Source: Symbiodinium natans
Lineage: Eukaryota > Sar > Dinophyceae > Suessiales > Symbiodiniaceae
DNA length: 64,000 bases
Direction of reading: 5' to 3'
NCBI GenBank assembly: GCA_905221605.1
Contig: CAJNDS010000446.1
Location: 815,243 to 879,242, forward strand
Part shown: positions 20,969-31,459 of the stretch, piece by piece
How positions within the stretch are numbered: position 1 is the first letter of the stretch
Layout of the letters: each line of letters begins with the position of its first letter
Notes under the pieces: model-generated
Told to the model about the DNA's origin: nothing
Database searches by the model: none
Seen by the model: only the letters and a program-made list of their open reading frames with translations
Program-made: the position numbers and the translations under genes

Positions 20969-21024
20969 GCAGCAGGACCCGAAGACCTGTCACGTCGCGC
21001 CGGCTCCTCCTTTTGATCGATGAG
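20969..21024 (+). CDS. Isolated exon-like island
   Basis: Acceptor-like CCAAG|G, then a frame reading SRTRRPVTSRRLLLLIDE, then GAG|GTTCGA. 56 bp, ending in phase 0. Unknown protein. The upstream G-rich open frames at 20780-20960 are probably low-complexity artefacts. Confidence 0.35.
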
Positions 21025-21080
21025 GTTCGAGGTACGCCGTTGGGACATTTTTGTATGGTCCCTCATTGGCTGTAAGAGGG

Positions 21081-21194
21081 TCAATATTCATTCAGGAATA
21101 TACTATCAGTCCGTAATAGGGATTATACTACCTAAACCCTAAACCCTAAACCCCATTAAGGACTGTTGGTATAATAAGGGGGGGAACATCCCAA
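21081..21194. repeat. MITE-like family A copy interrupted by CCCTAAA units
   Basis: The right half (CCATTAAGGACTGTTGGTAT through GGGGGAACATCCCAA) and left half (CAGTCC, GGGATTATACTACC) match other family A copies, but about 3.5 CCCTAAA units lie exactly at the centre. Confidence 0.8.
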
Positions 21195-21293
21195 TTCAGA
21201 GGCTTCCTAAAATCCATCCTGGGGTTTCTTTGTCTCCGTCTCAAGAGCCCTACTCCTACCAGCTTCAAGCCCAGCCCTTCGACCCAAGGCTTA

Positions 21294-21388
21294 GGGTTTA
21301 GGGTTTAGGGTTTAGGGTTTAGGGTTTAGGGTTTAGGGTGTAGGGTGTAGGGTGTAGGGTGTAGGGTTTAGGGTTTAGGGTTTAGGGT
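21294..21388 (+). repeat. TTTAGGG array with a TGTAGGG block
   Basis: Canonical units flank four consecutive TGTAGGG variants. Confidence 0.94.
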
Positions 21389-21773
21389 CAGGTTTTGCCC
21401 ACCTCAAGAGGGCCCAAAGAGGTCTGAGAGCTCGTGGTCTCGTGATCCAGAGTCGACACCTGCTTTCAGTTTCCCCCAAAGCCCCCTGAACCCTAAACCC
21501 TAAACCCCAAACCCCAAACCCTAAACCCTAAACCCTAAACCCTAAACCCTAAACCCCAAAGCCTAAGCATCCATCGTGTCCTAGGCGAGCTCTCTAAGCC
21601 TATAAGGCCTTGATAACCACAGACCCTTTCGTCGAAGGTCCCTAGGTTCTATCATCCCGAATCTCCAAGGCCACCCCGGTTCTGTCCCCGGGGACCATAC
21701 TATCAACGGAGTTGGAGGTTTTAGGGGTTTTAGGATTTAGGTATAGGGTTTTAGGGCTTAGGGTAGTTACATG

Positions 21774-21908
21774 CTCCCTTAACATGGTCCCTTAGCTTCT
21801 TTGAAGGGTTCTGAAGTTCTGAAGTGAGGGCCCTTGAGTTTACAGGCCATATAAGGGGTATATAAGGCTTCCCCAAATAACGGGCCCATACTAAGGGGCC
21901 ATGTAACT
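21774..21908. repeat. MITE-like family C copy
   Basis: AGTTACATGCTCCCTTAACA at the left and ACTAAGGGGCCATGTAACT at the right form imperfect inverted ends; the interior includes AAGGGTTCTGAAGT. Confidence 0.85.
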
Positions 21909-22769
21909 TAACCCCCCCTCCCCCCCTCCGAGAGGGTTAGGGGAGTGAAGGGGTCTTTGTTTTGGGTTTAGGGTTTAGCAAGCCATTCAAAGCAAGGTGC
22001 AATTGTTCCTCTCCTCGGAGATACTGGTACCTTGGCCGAAGCCCTTTTATAACCCTTAAACCCCCTAAACCTCCCTAGGCCCCAAACCCTATCAACCCCA
22101 CAAACCCCTAATTCCTCTGGACCCTAACCCTTTTGGACCCCCTGAACCCGATCTCCGAAAACCTCGACGCCCTGATGAGCGTTCTTCGCATCTGGGGCCC
22201 CCAAATCAGACTCTCAGGGTGTTAGACTAGTAAGCCTATGTAAACCCTAAGCTCTCAAGCCCCTGCAACTTGACATTCTTCAATGGTCAAAAAAAAGACG
22301 AAACTCCCCGAAACATTCCTCGAAACTCCTCGAAACTTTCCCCGGACCTGAGCCCTTAAGTTCGAGAAGCCCTAAGCCCTAGATGTTGTTCTTTCCTTGT
22401 AGCTTTTGCTATTCAGATTAATCCCCTCCCCCTAATCTTGACCCCCCCCCCCCTCCCCCTAATATTGAATACCCCCCCCCCCCCCCGCCCCAGTATAGCT
22501 AAATTATAACATATTGGGCGGTTTTAATGCTATAAGGATCCAGGTTATAAGTCCCTTAACTACAGTTAGTATAGCAAGGGGGCCCCTCCTTGTAGGGGGT
22601 AGGGGGGCTAGGATGCCCAGTAGTACCCTTATTCCCTTTTTGGTAGGTTTAGGTTCCCTTATAAACCCCTTTAAGCAAAAAAGGGCACCCTTTTTCTTCC
22701 TAGGTTACTGGGCAACCTCGGGGGCTCAGGTGAACCTCGGATCAGGGACCACCGCCTCGTTCAGGTTAT

Positions 22770-22830
22770 ATGTGGGGTATGTAAGGGGTCCCCCCTTCGA
22801 AGGGCCCATACTAAGGGACCATGAACCTAC
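22770..22830 (+). repeat. MITE-like family C, right end only
   Basis: GTAAGGGGTCCCCCCTTCGA then GGGCCCATACTAAGGGACCA. A longer related element may extend left to about 22510, where the sequence is open for 109 codons but carries no protein signature. Confidence 0.55.
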
Positions 22831-22873
22831 CCCTAAACCCTAAACCCTAAACCCTAAACCCTAAACCCGAAAG

Positions 22874-22957
22874 GTCGGGGCCGCCTGCGCCTTGTTCTTG
22901 AACTTCGTTTGCCACCTGGCTGGGCCCCTGGAGCGCTTTTGTGAGGTCGAGAGCTGA
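22874..22957 (+). CDS. Terminal exon of an unknown protein
   Basis: Acceptor-like GAAAG|G precedes 27 codons in phase 0 ending at TGA. The reading begins VGAACALFLNFVCHLAGPLE and ends FCEVES. Half is hydrophobic with three Cys. The upstream flank is a CCCTAAA tract, so a preceding intron would begin in or before telomere-type repeat. Partner exons were not found. Confidence 0.45.
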   Translation, partial: VGAACALFLNFVCHLAGPLERFCEVES

Positions 22958-22984
22958 GGGTTTAAAAGGACTGCAGGAACTCAT

Positions 22985-23075
22985 GGGGTTTAGGGTTTAG
23001 GGTTTAGGGTTTAGGGTTTAGGGTTTAGGGTTGAGAGTTTAGGGTTTAGGGCTTAGGGCTTAGGGCTTAGGGTTT
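22985..23075 (+). repeat. TTTAGGG array
   Basis: Seven canonical units, a variant, then consecutive CTTAGGG units. Confidence 0.94.
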
Positions 23076-23106
23076 TGAAGCACTACAGGGACTGATAGGG
23101 TTTAGG

Positions 23107-23197
23107 TTGGGATGCTCCCCCTTTTTCTATCGGGATTCTAGTACCGCCTACTATAATCCCTATTAAGGACTGTTTGTATGTAGTGGAACATCCCAAG
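23107..23197. repeat. MITE-like family A copy
   Basis: TGGGATGCTCCCCC and GTGGAACATCCCA ends around ACTATAATCCCTATTAAGGA. Confidence 0.88.
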
Positions 23198-23199
23198 GT

Positions 23200-23834
23200 T
23201 TAGAGTTTATGGGGTACGTAAGGTTTTTTCGGACTCCTATAGGGGCTTAGAGGGATCTGGTGGTTTTTTGTTGAGAACAGAAGCTCTGTGCGGTTTGTTG
23301 GGACTTTAGGGCTTATTCTGGTTGTAGGGGCTTTGGCGTATGCTGGGATGTATAGGGCAATATCGGGGTTTTCTTACGGATTTACAGCGGTGATAGGATT
23401 TACAGGGTTATAGGGCTTATATCGGCTGCAGAGGATGTTAGGGTTGTAGGGCTATAATTAAAGACATGTTATGGTTTATGAGGTGCATAGGCCTCCGTTC
23501 CGTGTAAGCTGCCACAAAGCCTTCAAGTGCAACTATCAGAGCAAGAAAAACCTATGAGTCAGGGTTCTTATGACTTAGAGGCTTAGGGCTTAGGGCTTAG
23601 GGGTTGTGATTTCCGCAGAAGGGAATGAATGGCCTGCAAAAGGCAAAAGGCCAAAATACAGCTAAAGCCAGCTTCCTCTTTTGGGGTTGAAGGCCATTAA
23701 AAGTAAATTAAGCTTGCCATTCCGAAGGTTTTAAACTGCTCTAAGCATGCAGCCACATAAAGAATCCCACTGCGCTGTGAGCCAGCCCAGGCACTCAAGC
23801 CACGACAAAAGCGCCATCCGATAGTCTGCCATAT
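23200..23834. other. Unique stretch without a recognisable gene
   Basis: T/G-rich sequence with degenerate CTTAGGG words, then about 250 bp of more balanced sequence (23500-23830) in which I find no extended frame. Confidence 0.35.
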
Positions 23835-23968
23835 CCCTAAACCCTAACCCTAAACCCTAAACCCTAAACCCTAAACCCTAAACCCTAAACCCTAAACCCT
23901 AAACCCTGTTGAGGAGGCACTATAGACTAGAGATGGCACTCAAGGGCTTGTTACATATCCCAGCCCAT

Positions 23969-24193
23969 GCTGGGAGGTTCAGGGTACTTCTACCCCCCAC
24001 TTGCAGCTGCACTATAAGCCACCTATATAAGTTCTCTAAGTAGGTTATAAGGAGACTCTCTAAACCCTAAACCCTAAACCCCTAAACCCCGAAACCCTAA
24101 ACCCTAAAACCCTAAAACCCTAGAACCATAAACCCTAGACCCTGGACCCTAAAACCTAATTGGGGCTATAAGTGCGCATGAACCTCCGAGTGG
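23969..24193. repeat. MITE-like family B copy interrupted by CCCTAAA-type units
   Basis: TGGGAGGTTCAGGGTACTT begins the copy and GCATGAACCTCCGAGTGG ends it. The centre is filled by about 12 degenerate CCCTAAA/CCCTAAAA units (24060-24150), absent from the other copies. Confidence 0.8.
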
Positions 24194-24199
24194 AACCAT

Positions 24200-25870
24200 A
24201 CATAGACACATCCTGGCCTGGTGAACAGTAGGTTCGAGGTATCTCGGTAGGTCGGCTCTGGGGTGTGGTTTAGGGTTTAGGGTTCTGGGTTCAGGGTTCA
24301 GGATTCAGGGTTTAGGGTTTAGGGTTTAGGGTTGTTTAGGATAGAGAGTCTAATCAGGTCAGTCTCATTAGGTTTAACTAGGGTCGAGGGTATGTTTGCT
24401 TGAGGAATAATCTCGACATTCCGCCGAGGGCAGTACCACTCGCTTCCACGTCCAAGAGGTGATCTGGGAGATTGGAAACTTCACAAAGACAGGCCGACAG
24501 GGTTTTTTAGGGGGAGAACCCTCTAGGGTATTTAGGGGGAGAACCCTACACCTTTAACCCCAAACCCCTAACGAGATCCGAAGGCCACCATTGGCACTGG
24601 TTCCCCTCCCTCGCAACAGAGACAGAGTTTTGTCACAGGGGTTTTTGCGGAGATTGGCCCGGTTCCATGTTTCAAGTTTGAGGGTGTAGGCTTTTCCTTG
24701 CAGGCCCCAAAACCAAGCCCTAAACCTCAAAAGCCGAAAGCCTTAAGCCTAACTCTGATTTTATCACATAAGGGAGGATACTTGGAAGGCCTTCTGACTT
24801 CGCAAGCAGGGTTAGTAAGGTGGGTCATGGGGATAGTGAGAGGGTTTCTCGGGGATGCTAAGTAGACTTCCGTAGTCAAATGTCCTTGCAAGTATGCAGA
24901 AGGTACCTAAGGCGCGTAACTCGAAATGTCACGCAGGATAGGATTGGGGGGAGCTGAGGGTCAGGGACTTGGAGGATAATGGTGTAGGGTTTTGGGCCTT
25001 GGGGGTTCCGGGTTTAGGGTTCAGGGTCAGGATGTAGGTGTATGTTGTTTGCGGTTTCGGGGTTAGGGTTTAGGGTTTAAGGGGGAGGGGGTGTGAGGTG
25101 TCCCTTTATAGTCAGAGAGATCCTACAGGATTGAGTTTGTGTTGGTTAGGTCTTGAAGTGAACCAAAAACTAAGGAAATAAGGGCTTTCTCTGGGTCAGA
25201 AACGACCTAAAAAAGTCTGGGGGTTGGGGCGACGCTCGGAAGGGAACGACCCTTTCGATCCCTACCGGACGGGCAGCATGCAGGACCAATTCCGGCGGTT
25301 AGGAGGTTTCCGGTTTTGAGGGTTCAGGGTTTTCGGGATTTGGGTTTTCGGACTGCCTTAGGGTTTAGGGTTTAGGGTTTTCGGGATGGTATGTTTCATA
25401 GCTTGTTTAGTGTCCACAGCAGGCTTCAGCTCCTCTAGGGTTTAGGGTTTAGGGTTTAGTGTTTAGGGTTTAGGGTGTAGGGTTTAGGGTTTAGGGTTTG
25501 GGGTTTAGGGTTTAGGGTTCAGGGTTCAGGGTTCAGGGATGAGGTCTGTGTGTGTACCCAGTGCCGTGAGTTGCACGTTTGCCTTGGACTGTGGACGGCG
25601 CAAGACCTTCTAATTGCTGGAAGACTCATGCGACGGGTTTGTGGTTGCCTGTGGTTTAGGGTTTAGGCCCTTAAAGGTACCAAAGCCTGAGGGTTTAGGG
25701 CTTAGGGCCTGGGGTTTAAGGACAAAACACAAACACCCCCAAACCCGAAACCCATCGAAACACTCCAAGCTTAAACCCTAAACCCCCAGACTAAGACCCT
25801 ATATGAACCCTAAACCCTAAACCCTGCACTTTTGCACACAAAGCCCCTAAAAACCCTAAACCTTAATCCC
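24200..25870. other. Mixed telomere-type and unique sequence, no supported gene
   Basis: Short TTTAGGG tracts (24270-24335, 25365-25380, 25435-25535) alternate with unique spacers. No frame with splice or motif support. Confidence 0.35.
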
Positions 25871-25880
25871 CAAACCCTAA

Positions 25881-25957
25881 AAGATCTCGAAGCCTTCAGG
25901 AAGCGAGGGGTGCGGACACTCATTTCATCAGCGCCCGGGAACTCGGATCTTTGGAGG
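25881..25957 (+). CDS. Isolated exon-like island
   Basis: Acceptor-like CTAAAAG precedes a frame reading DLEAFRKRGVRTLISSAPGN and ending SDLW, followed directly by a TTTAGGG tract. Composition is protein-like. The minus strand is also open here, so strand is not certain. Unknown protein. Confidence 0.42.
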
Positions 25958-26022
25958 GTTTAGGGTTTAGGGTTTAGGGTTTAGGGTTTAGGGTTTAGGG
26001 TTTAGGGTTTAGGGTTTAGGGC
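25957..26022 (+). repeat. TTTAGGG array
   Basis: Nine perfect units abutting the preceding exon-like island. Confidence 0.95.
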
Positions 26023-26463
26023 TAGTCTAGGGGATTTGAGGTTTCAAGGTGGGTTTAGGATTCAGGGTCCAGGGCTTAGAGTTTAGGGTGTGCAGCCAAG
26101 ACTCCGAGAGACAGCCAAGAATGTAGGTGTTTTGGTGCGATGAGTCAGCTACTCGTAAAGTGGCAGGTGGGCAAAACGCAACACAGAAAACCCTTGATGA
26201 GGACTTATCGGGGTAGGGTGATTTGGGATCTTGCGTGTGTCCTGAAGGTTACGTGCGGGGGGGGGGGGGGGTTGTTGGGGTTGCCTCTCGTTTTTTCTCC
26301 GTGGGTTTGGGGAATAGTCCTCCTCAACCTACAACCTTTGAACCCGAAGCCCTGAACCTAAACCCTCTAAACCCCAAACCCTAAACCCCCTAAACCCTGA
26401 ACCCTAAACCCTAAACCCCCTAGAACCCAACCGTGACCCCCCCACCCCCCCTCCAAAGAAAAG

Positions 26464-26534
26464 CGCGCTGGACTGCTGAGGTGGCAAAGCTCACGCAGCA
26501 CCTGGAACTCGACAACTTCTGCAAATACTCCCAG
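26464..26534 (+). CDS. Isolated exon, unknown protein
   Basis: Acceptor-like AAAAG, 23 codons reading RWTAEVAKLTQHLELDNFCK then YSQ, then a GT donor (CAG|GTGGGG), phase 2 in and phase 0 out. Balanced, helix-compatible composition. Family not recognised. Confidence 0.5.
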
Positions 26535-26768
26535 GTGGGGTGGGAGGGGCTTAGGGCTTAGGGCTTATAGGATTTAGGGTTTAGGGATTGAGGGTCTAGG
26601 GTTTAGGGGCTTACGCGTTTTGAGGGTTTGGGGCTCTTGGGCTAACCCGTTTTTGGGTAACCAGTTTTAAGATAACCTTTTTTGGGGTAGAGGAAGGCTG
26701 AGAAGGTCTCGCAGTGAAAGGGGGCCTAGTGCATGAAAGTTGACACAGTTTTGGGCCCAGGGTATTGG

Positions 26769-26884
26769 ACACCTACCTAGATAGGCCCTTGGGACATTTC
26801 ATATTTCCCCTGATTGGGTTTAAGAGGATCGTATTCAGGAACATGAATATTTTTTTCAGAGGGTTTAAGGGCCATCCTATCTAC
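26769..26884. repeat. MITE-like family D copy (fullest)
   Basis: CACCTACCTAGATAGGCCCT, GGGACATTTCATATTTCCCC, GGGTTTAAGAGGATCGTATT and GGGCCATCCTAT occur in the same order as in the copy at 37588. Confidence 0.82.
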
Positions 26885-27217
26885 AAGAAAAGGACGCTCA
26901 AAAGCGCTGAGGCCCTAGGGCTCACATGTGTTACACAAGGTGCAGCTTAACTCAAGTCCATAGCTGTACATGGGCACCTCCTCCTAGGTGTTGCAGAGGA
27001 ACCTGGAACCTTCTTTGGGTACAAAACAAAGATCAACCATTTCCCCGAGAACAGAGTTGCCAGCAGTATGTTGTGGTTTGGGGTTCCGCCCCTGCCTACA
27101 ACCCGACCCCTAATCTCTAAGCCCTTCACCCCCTCAACCACCGAGCCCCCAAACTTTCAAACCCTAAAGCCCCAAAAGACCCAAACCTAAAACGCCCCAA
27201 GCCCTGAAACCCTACAG

Positions 27218-27297
27218 TTTAGGGTTTAGGGTTTAGGGTTTAGGGTTTAGGGTTTAGGGTTTAGGGTTTAGGGTTCAGGGCTAGCCCTGAACCCTTG
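27218..27297. repeat. TTTAGGG array ending in a head-to-head palindrome
   Basis: About nine units end in GGGTTCAGGG-CTAG-CCCTGAACCC, a 24-bp perfect palindrome with the G strand running into the C strand. Confidence 0.9.
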
Positions 27298-27314
27298 AAA
27301 CTCCTGCCCAGCAC

Positions 27315-27387
27315 CTGGAATCCTCCATGACGCTCTTCTGGCTCTGCAGTTTGGCCTCGCACGCCCGGGGCCCCGAAGTGAAGTCCC
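27315..27387 (-). CDS. Isolated exon, minus strand
   Basis: On the minus strand an AAACCAG acceptor, 23 whole codons reading DFTSGPRACEAKLQSQKSVM then EDS, and a GT donor (CCAG|GTGCTG) frame a 73-bp exon. Polar, helix-like; family not recognised. Confidence 0.5.
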
Positions 27388-27877
27388 CTGGTTTGGAGGG
27401 TTTAGGGTTCAGGGTTTTGGGTTTGGGGTTTAGGGTTTAGGGTTTAGTCGGGTTTGGGGTTTAGGGTTTGGGGTTTCGGGTTTCGGGTTTCGGTTTCGGG
27501 TTTAGGGTTTAGGGCTTATAAGGCCCGCACCCTCGTGTTTAGGGTTGAGCGGCATCCCATCCCTGGCGCCTTACGGGGCTCACACTCCCCATCTCCTTCA
27601 CAGGTTTGTAGGGGCTAGGCTTATGTTTGTTGTTCAGGTTACTATTTAGGGCTCAGAGTTTGCAACTAGGGTTTAAAAAATGATGTTTGGCTTAGGTCCT
27701 GGGTTCCGAAACCCTAAACCTTTAAAGCCTTCAACCCTAACCAACAGCAACCTAAACCCTGAGCCCTCAAAAACCCCAAACCCCTAGACCATAAAACCCT
27801 AAACCCCAAACCCTAAACCCCAAACCCCAAAACGTAAACCCCAAACCCTAAACCCTAAACCCTACAAGGTAAGCCAG

Positions 27878-27956
27878 ATTCTGATGACCATCGCCCTCAA
27901 CGGCGAGAAGGAGCGCGTGGGGGTCCACGAGGAGAACGCGGGCCCCGCCACGTTGA
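27878..27956 (+). CDS. Isolated exon, unknown protein
   Basis: AAGCCAG acceptor, then ILMTIALNGEKERVGVHEEN and AGPATL, followed by GCTAAG, usable as a GC donor. Without splicing the frame would meet TAA, so it is either a GC-donor exon or a broken one. Confidence 0.45.
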
Positions 27957-28254
27957 GCTAAGCGGACATGGAGGTTGGTTTGGGGTTTAGGGTTTGGGGT
28001 TTAGGGTTTGGGGTTTGGGGTTTGGGGTTTGGGGTTTGGGGTTGGGGGCGTAGGGTTTAGAGTGTAGGGTTTAGAGTGTAGGGTTTAGGGTTTGGGGTTT
28101 AGGGTTTTGGGCTGACTGGTCAGGGATACCCATATTGAGGGGGATAGATAGCGCTGGTAAGCACCGACGCCCCGCAGCCTAAAGACCCTAAACAGGAAGC
28201 CCCAAACCCTAAGCCCTAAGCCCTAAACCCTAAACCCTAAACCCTAAGCCCCCC

Positions 28255-28332
28255 AAAAGGAGGCCCAGAAGCTCCAGCTGCCAGCGTAGATGCAAAAGGA
28301 GGCCCAGAAGCTCCAGCTGCCAGCGTAGATGG
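28255..28332 (+). repeat. Two tandem copies of a 39-bp unit
   Basis: AAAGGAGGCCCAGAAGCTCC through CAGCGTAGATG is repeated twice in tandem just upstream of the coding island at 28506. Confidence 0.93.
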
Positions 28333-28505
28333 TCCACGGGCGCTTGTCGCCCACGGAGCGCTTGTGGTCGCCCACTGTGATGAGATCTGGAGATGGGAGC
28401 TCTATAGAGCCCCTCAAGGCCTGTGGAGACCCGTGGGGCTCCATCTTCTGGGAAGTCTTTGGAGACCCATATAGGGCTCCATCGTCTGGAGAAACTACAT
28501 CATCC

Positions 28506-28935
28506 ATGGCTCCAACCAACCATCAAGCTCGCGAAGTCCAAGGCAGGGCCGAAGCCGACTTGGTCGATCTCGTAGGAGACGACGAGGAGATCGCCAGGAA
28601 GGCGGCAAGCGCAGGGAAGCTGTCGCAGGAGCAATTGCGGAAGATGGCGGCGAATCTCACGGTAAGCAGCCTAAGCCTAGGTTTTTGCAGGTTGCCTACT
28701 AGAACAGTGATCAGGATCTGAAACTGCAAAAGGAAAAGGTCCAGGGGGGCAGGGGGGAGGGAGTAGGGGCTTGGGGTTTAGGATTTTGGTTTAGGAAGTG
28801 TTGGCGAAACCCTAAACCCTAAACCCTTAGGGTCCTAAGGGTCCTAGGAACTGTGTGGACTGGTCCTCTTGTTGGTCCTCTTTAGCAGACGAGCAGAAGC
28901 CAAGTGCTGACACAAGATTTGGATGGGGCTTCAAG
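28506..28935 (+). CDS. Two adjoining exons of an unknown charged protein
   Basis: Exon 1 runs from the in-frame ATG at 28506 (or a CCAAG|G acceptor at 28543) to 28661, includes LVDLVGDDEEIARKAASAGK and ends KMAANLT before a canonical GTAAGC. Exon 2, 28889-28935, follows TTTAGCAG and reads TSRSQVLTQDLDGAS before a GT donor. Exon 1 ends and exon 2 begins in phase 0, so they join cleanly across a 227-bp intron that contains a short CCCTAAA tract. Acidic, helical; family unknown, further exons not found. Confidence 0.55.
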
Positions 28936-29046
28936 GTTCACGGTTGGGTTTAGGGTATCGGGTGTAGGGTGTAGGGTTTAGGGGTTTAGGGGTTTAGGGA
29001 TTTAGGGGTTTAGGGGTCTAGGGTTTAGGGTTCGCTGCTCTGAACC

Positions 29047-29124
29047 CTAGCACTTCCAAAGCCTCAGCATTGCGCCCCAGACTTCCTCAAAGGCGCGGAA
29101 CTCTGTACCCTTGACGTTCTTGAC
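29047..29124 (-). CDS. Terminal exon, minus strand
   Basis: On the minus strand CTTTTCCGCAG is a strong acceptor. The frame reads VKNVKGTEFRAFEEVWGAML then RLWKC and stops at a TAG that is itself part of the adjoining TAGGG unit. Unknown protein, possibly truncated by the telomere-type tract. Confidence 0.5.
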   Translation of the reverse strand, partial: VKNVKGTEFRAFEEVWGAMLRLWKC

Positions 29125-29167
29125 CTGCGGAAAAGTAGGGTAATGGTGTGTTGTGATGCTCTTCCTT

Positions 29168-29286
29168 GGGTGCATCCTAAACCCTAAGCCCTAAGCCCTA
29201 AGCCCTAAACCCTAAACCCTAAACCCTAAACCCTAAACCCTAAACCCTAAACCCTAACCCTAAGCCCTAACCCTAAACCCTAAAAC
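29168..29286 (-). repeat. CCCTAAA array
   Basis: Three CCCTAAG variants lead into more than ten canonical units. Confidence 0.95.
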
Positions 29287-29623
29287 CCAGAATGGCATGG
29301 ATCCAGCTTCATAAAATCTTTGCATCCTCGATGCTCCGTGGAGGAAACCCGCACCCACACCCCAAGCCAAGAGGAGTAAGCAAAGTAGGGTTCAGGGTTC
29401 AGGGATTAGGGTTTAAGGCTTAGGGTTTAGGGTTTAGGGTTTAGGGCACAGCCGAACCCCGAAATCCCCAAACACCCTCAAACGCCAAGCCCATCTCCGC
29501 AATGCTCCAGTCTAGTGCCCCAACACCGACACCCCTCTAGAGTCTCTACGAAACCCTCCATACACTTGCTTAAACCTCTACACTGTCAGGCCTAAACCTT
29601 ACACCTCTACACCCTACGCAACC

Positions 29624-29697
29624 CTAAACCCTAAACCCTAAACCCTAAACCCTAAACCCTAAACCCTAAACCCTAAACCCTAAACCCTAAACCCCAA
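29624..29697 (-). repeat. CCCTAAA array (about 10 units)
   Basis: Perfect heptamers followed by unique sequence with a possible short exon (acceptor CTTGCCAG at 29731, reading DEARRALSLW). Confidence 0.95.
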
Positions 29698-29844
29698 ACC
29701 TTACTCGCCTCCACTCTGGCATCTTGCCAGGATGAGGCTCGCAGGGCCCTGAGCTTGTGGGGTTCATAGCTTGGTTTGTTATCCTTGTGTTCGCCTTAGG
29801 GTTTAGGGTTGGGGGTTGAGGGTTTAGGGTGTTCGTCTTAGGGA

Positions 29845-29982
29845 TGTTACATGGTCCCTTCATATGGCCCCTTTCCTTCAGTAAAGGGTTCTGAAGTACG
29901 GTTCCTTGGGTATTATATTGTATGTAAGGGTATAGAAGAGGTTCCAAAAGGAAGGGCCCACATTAAGGGACCATGTAGCTAC
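29845..29982. repeat. MITE-like family C copy
   Basis: GTTACATGGTCCCTTCATAT and CACATTAAGGGACCATGTAG are inverted ends. The interior includes AAAGGGTTCTGAAGTACGG, matching the copy at 21774. Confidence 0.88.
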
Positions 29983-30569
29983 CCTAAGAAAGCTTCTTGT
30001 TTCAGACTCTACTGTTAATCGGCCTTTCTCCAGGATATCCACGTTAGCGTACCCCTAGCCCCCTTCCATACCGCAACAGCGGTTGAATAGTGAATTGTGG
30101 GGGGCCATACTGTTATTGCATGGAGCCTCACCTGAAGGTTAGTTCCCTGTTTAGAAGACTAAACTCCCCGCCCTGTTCCACGGTGCCTAGGAGTTCTACT
30201 CTAGGGGGCTTATAGCAACAGCCTGCGGACATGTCGATGGCCGGTTTTGTTTTACAAGAAAGCTGCCAACTCCATGCCAACTCCGAAGCCCAAACCCCTA
30301 AGCGTTTGTAACCCTATAAACCCTCAACCCAAAACCCCCTCAGCGCCAGAAACTCGCAAAAGTCCTGAGGTCCCCTTTAGGGTTAAAACTCCAAGCTCCG
30401 GACCCTAAACCCCGAAGCTACAAACTCTAGGGTGTGAGGTTTAATGTTAGCTTGGCTTAAAGAATCCCTCCGAATTACAAAAGAGAACAAGTCCCGAAAC
30501 CCAATTCTAAACCCCCCTTGCAATTCAACCCAAATACCCAGAACGAAACCTTTGGCTCAGGCACTGGAA

Positions 30570-30682
30570 GAAGCCCAGAAAGATGCCCAGAAAGAGGCTC
30601 AAAAGAGGCTCAAAAGAGGCCCAGAAAGAGGCCCAGAAAGAGGCCCAGAAGAGGCTCAGAAGAGGGGCCCAGAAGAGGCCTG
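30570..30682 (+). repeat. Purine-rich minisatellite (AAGAGGCCCAGA type)
   Basis: About nine degenerate 12-bp units (AAGAGGCCCAGA / AAGAGGCTCAAA). One frame reads EAQKDAQKEAQK, so it may derive from a coiled-coil exon, but no splice context supports that. Confidence 0.8.
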
Positions 30683-31388
30683 CCCTTTTTGACAACTAGG
30701 GTTTAGGGGTTTAGGGGTTTAGGGGTTTAGGGGTTAGGGGTTCAGGGGCTTAAGGGTTTATGGGTTTAGGGGTTTAGGGGTTTAAGGGTTTAGGGTTGCA
30801 CCAAACAAGGCTACAGCCCCTTTGGGGGGGGGGGGGGGGAGAGGGTAATCAAGCGTCGTGAACATTACGTTAGGGTTCAAGGTCAAGGACTCTTAATCTT
30901 ACATGAAATTAGTGTCAAAGGTCAAAGGTTCTCCACTTTGCCGTCCCCCCCTGCCGAGGCGACCTCAGCGATGATGGCATTGCCTTAGCCTCGGGCAGGG
31001 AGCAACATAGTCAGTCTTCCCCAAACCCTAACACACACACGCAGACCACAGCGAGAGAGAGAGAGAGAGAGAGAGCCCAAAAACCCGAAACATCCTAAAG
31101 CCCCTTAGAGGCCCCCCTCCCAACAACCCTACCTACGAACCTCTACTTATGGCACCTTTTAAAAGCAGCTTGTCTAACCTGCATGCACACCCTCAGAGCG
31201 CTCGGGAGTAAAACAAAACCCTTAAACACCTCTAGAAAGCCCTAAAAGCCCTCAAAGCCCTAAAAGCCCAAAAGCCCTAAAAGCCCTAAAAGCCCTAGAA
31301 GCCCTAAAAGCCCTAAAAGCCCTCAAAGCAAAAGCCCTAAAGCCCTGGCCCTAAGCAACCCTGAGCCCCCTCTGAAAACGCCCGAAAC

Positions 31389-31459
31389 ATCAGGCGCTTC
31401 TGAACCGTGGCTTGGCGCAGGGAGTGAGCCAGAGCCGCATGGTGATGCAGGCCGTCTTG
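31389..31459 (+). CDS. Possible isolated exon
   Basis: ACATCAG acceptor-like, then ALLNRGLAQGVSQSRMVMQA and VL, then TTTAAGG telomere-like sequence that supplies an in-frame TAA if unspliced. Unknown. Confidence 0.35.

Noticed and set aside
20746-21084. 112-codon minus-strand Pro/Lys-rich frame and + strand Gly/Phe-rich frames
   Set aside because: Low-complexity GGGGTTTGG-type sequence; only the 20969-21024 piece has exon-like borders.
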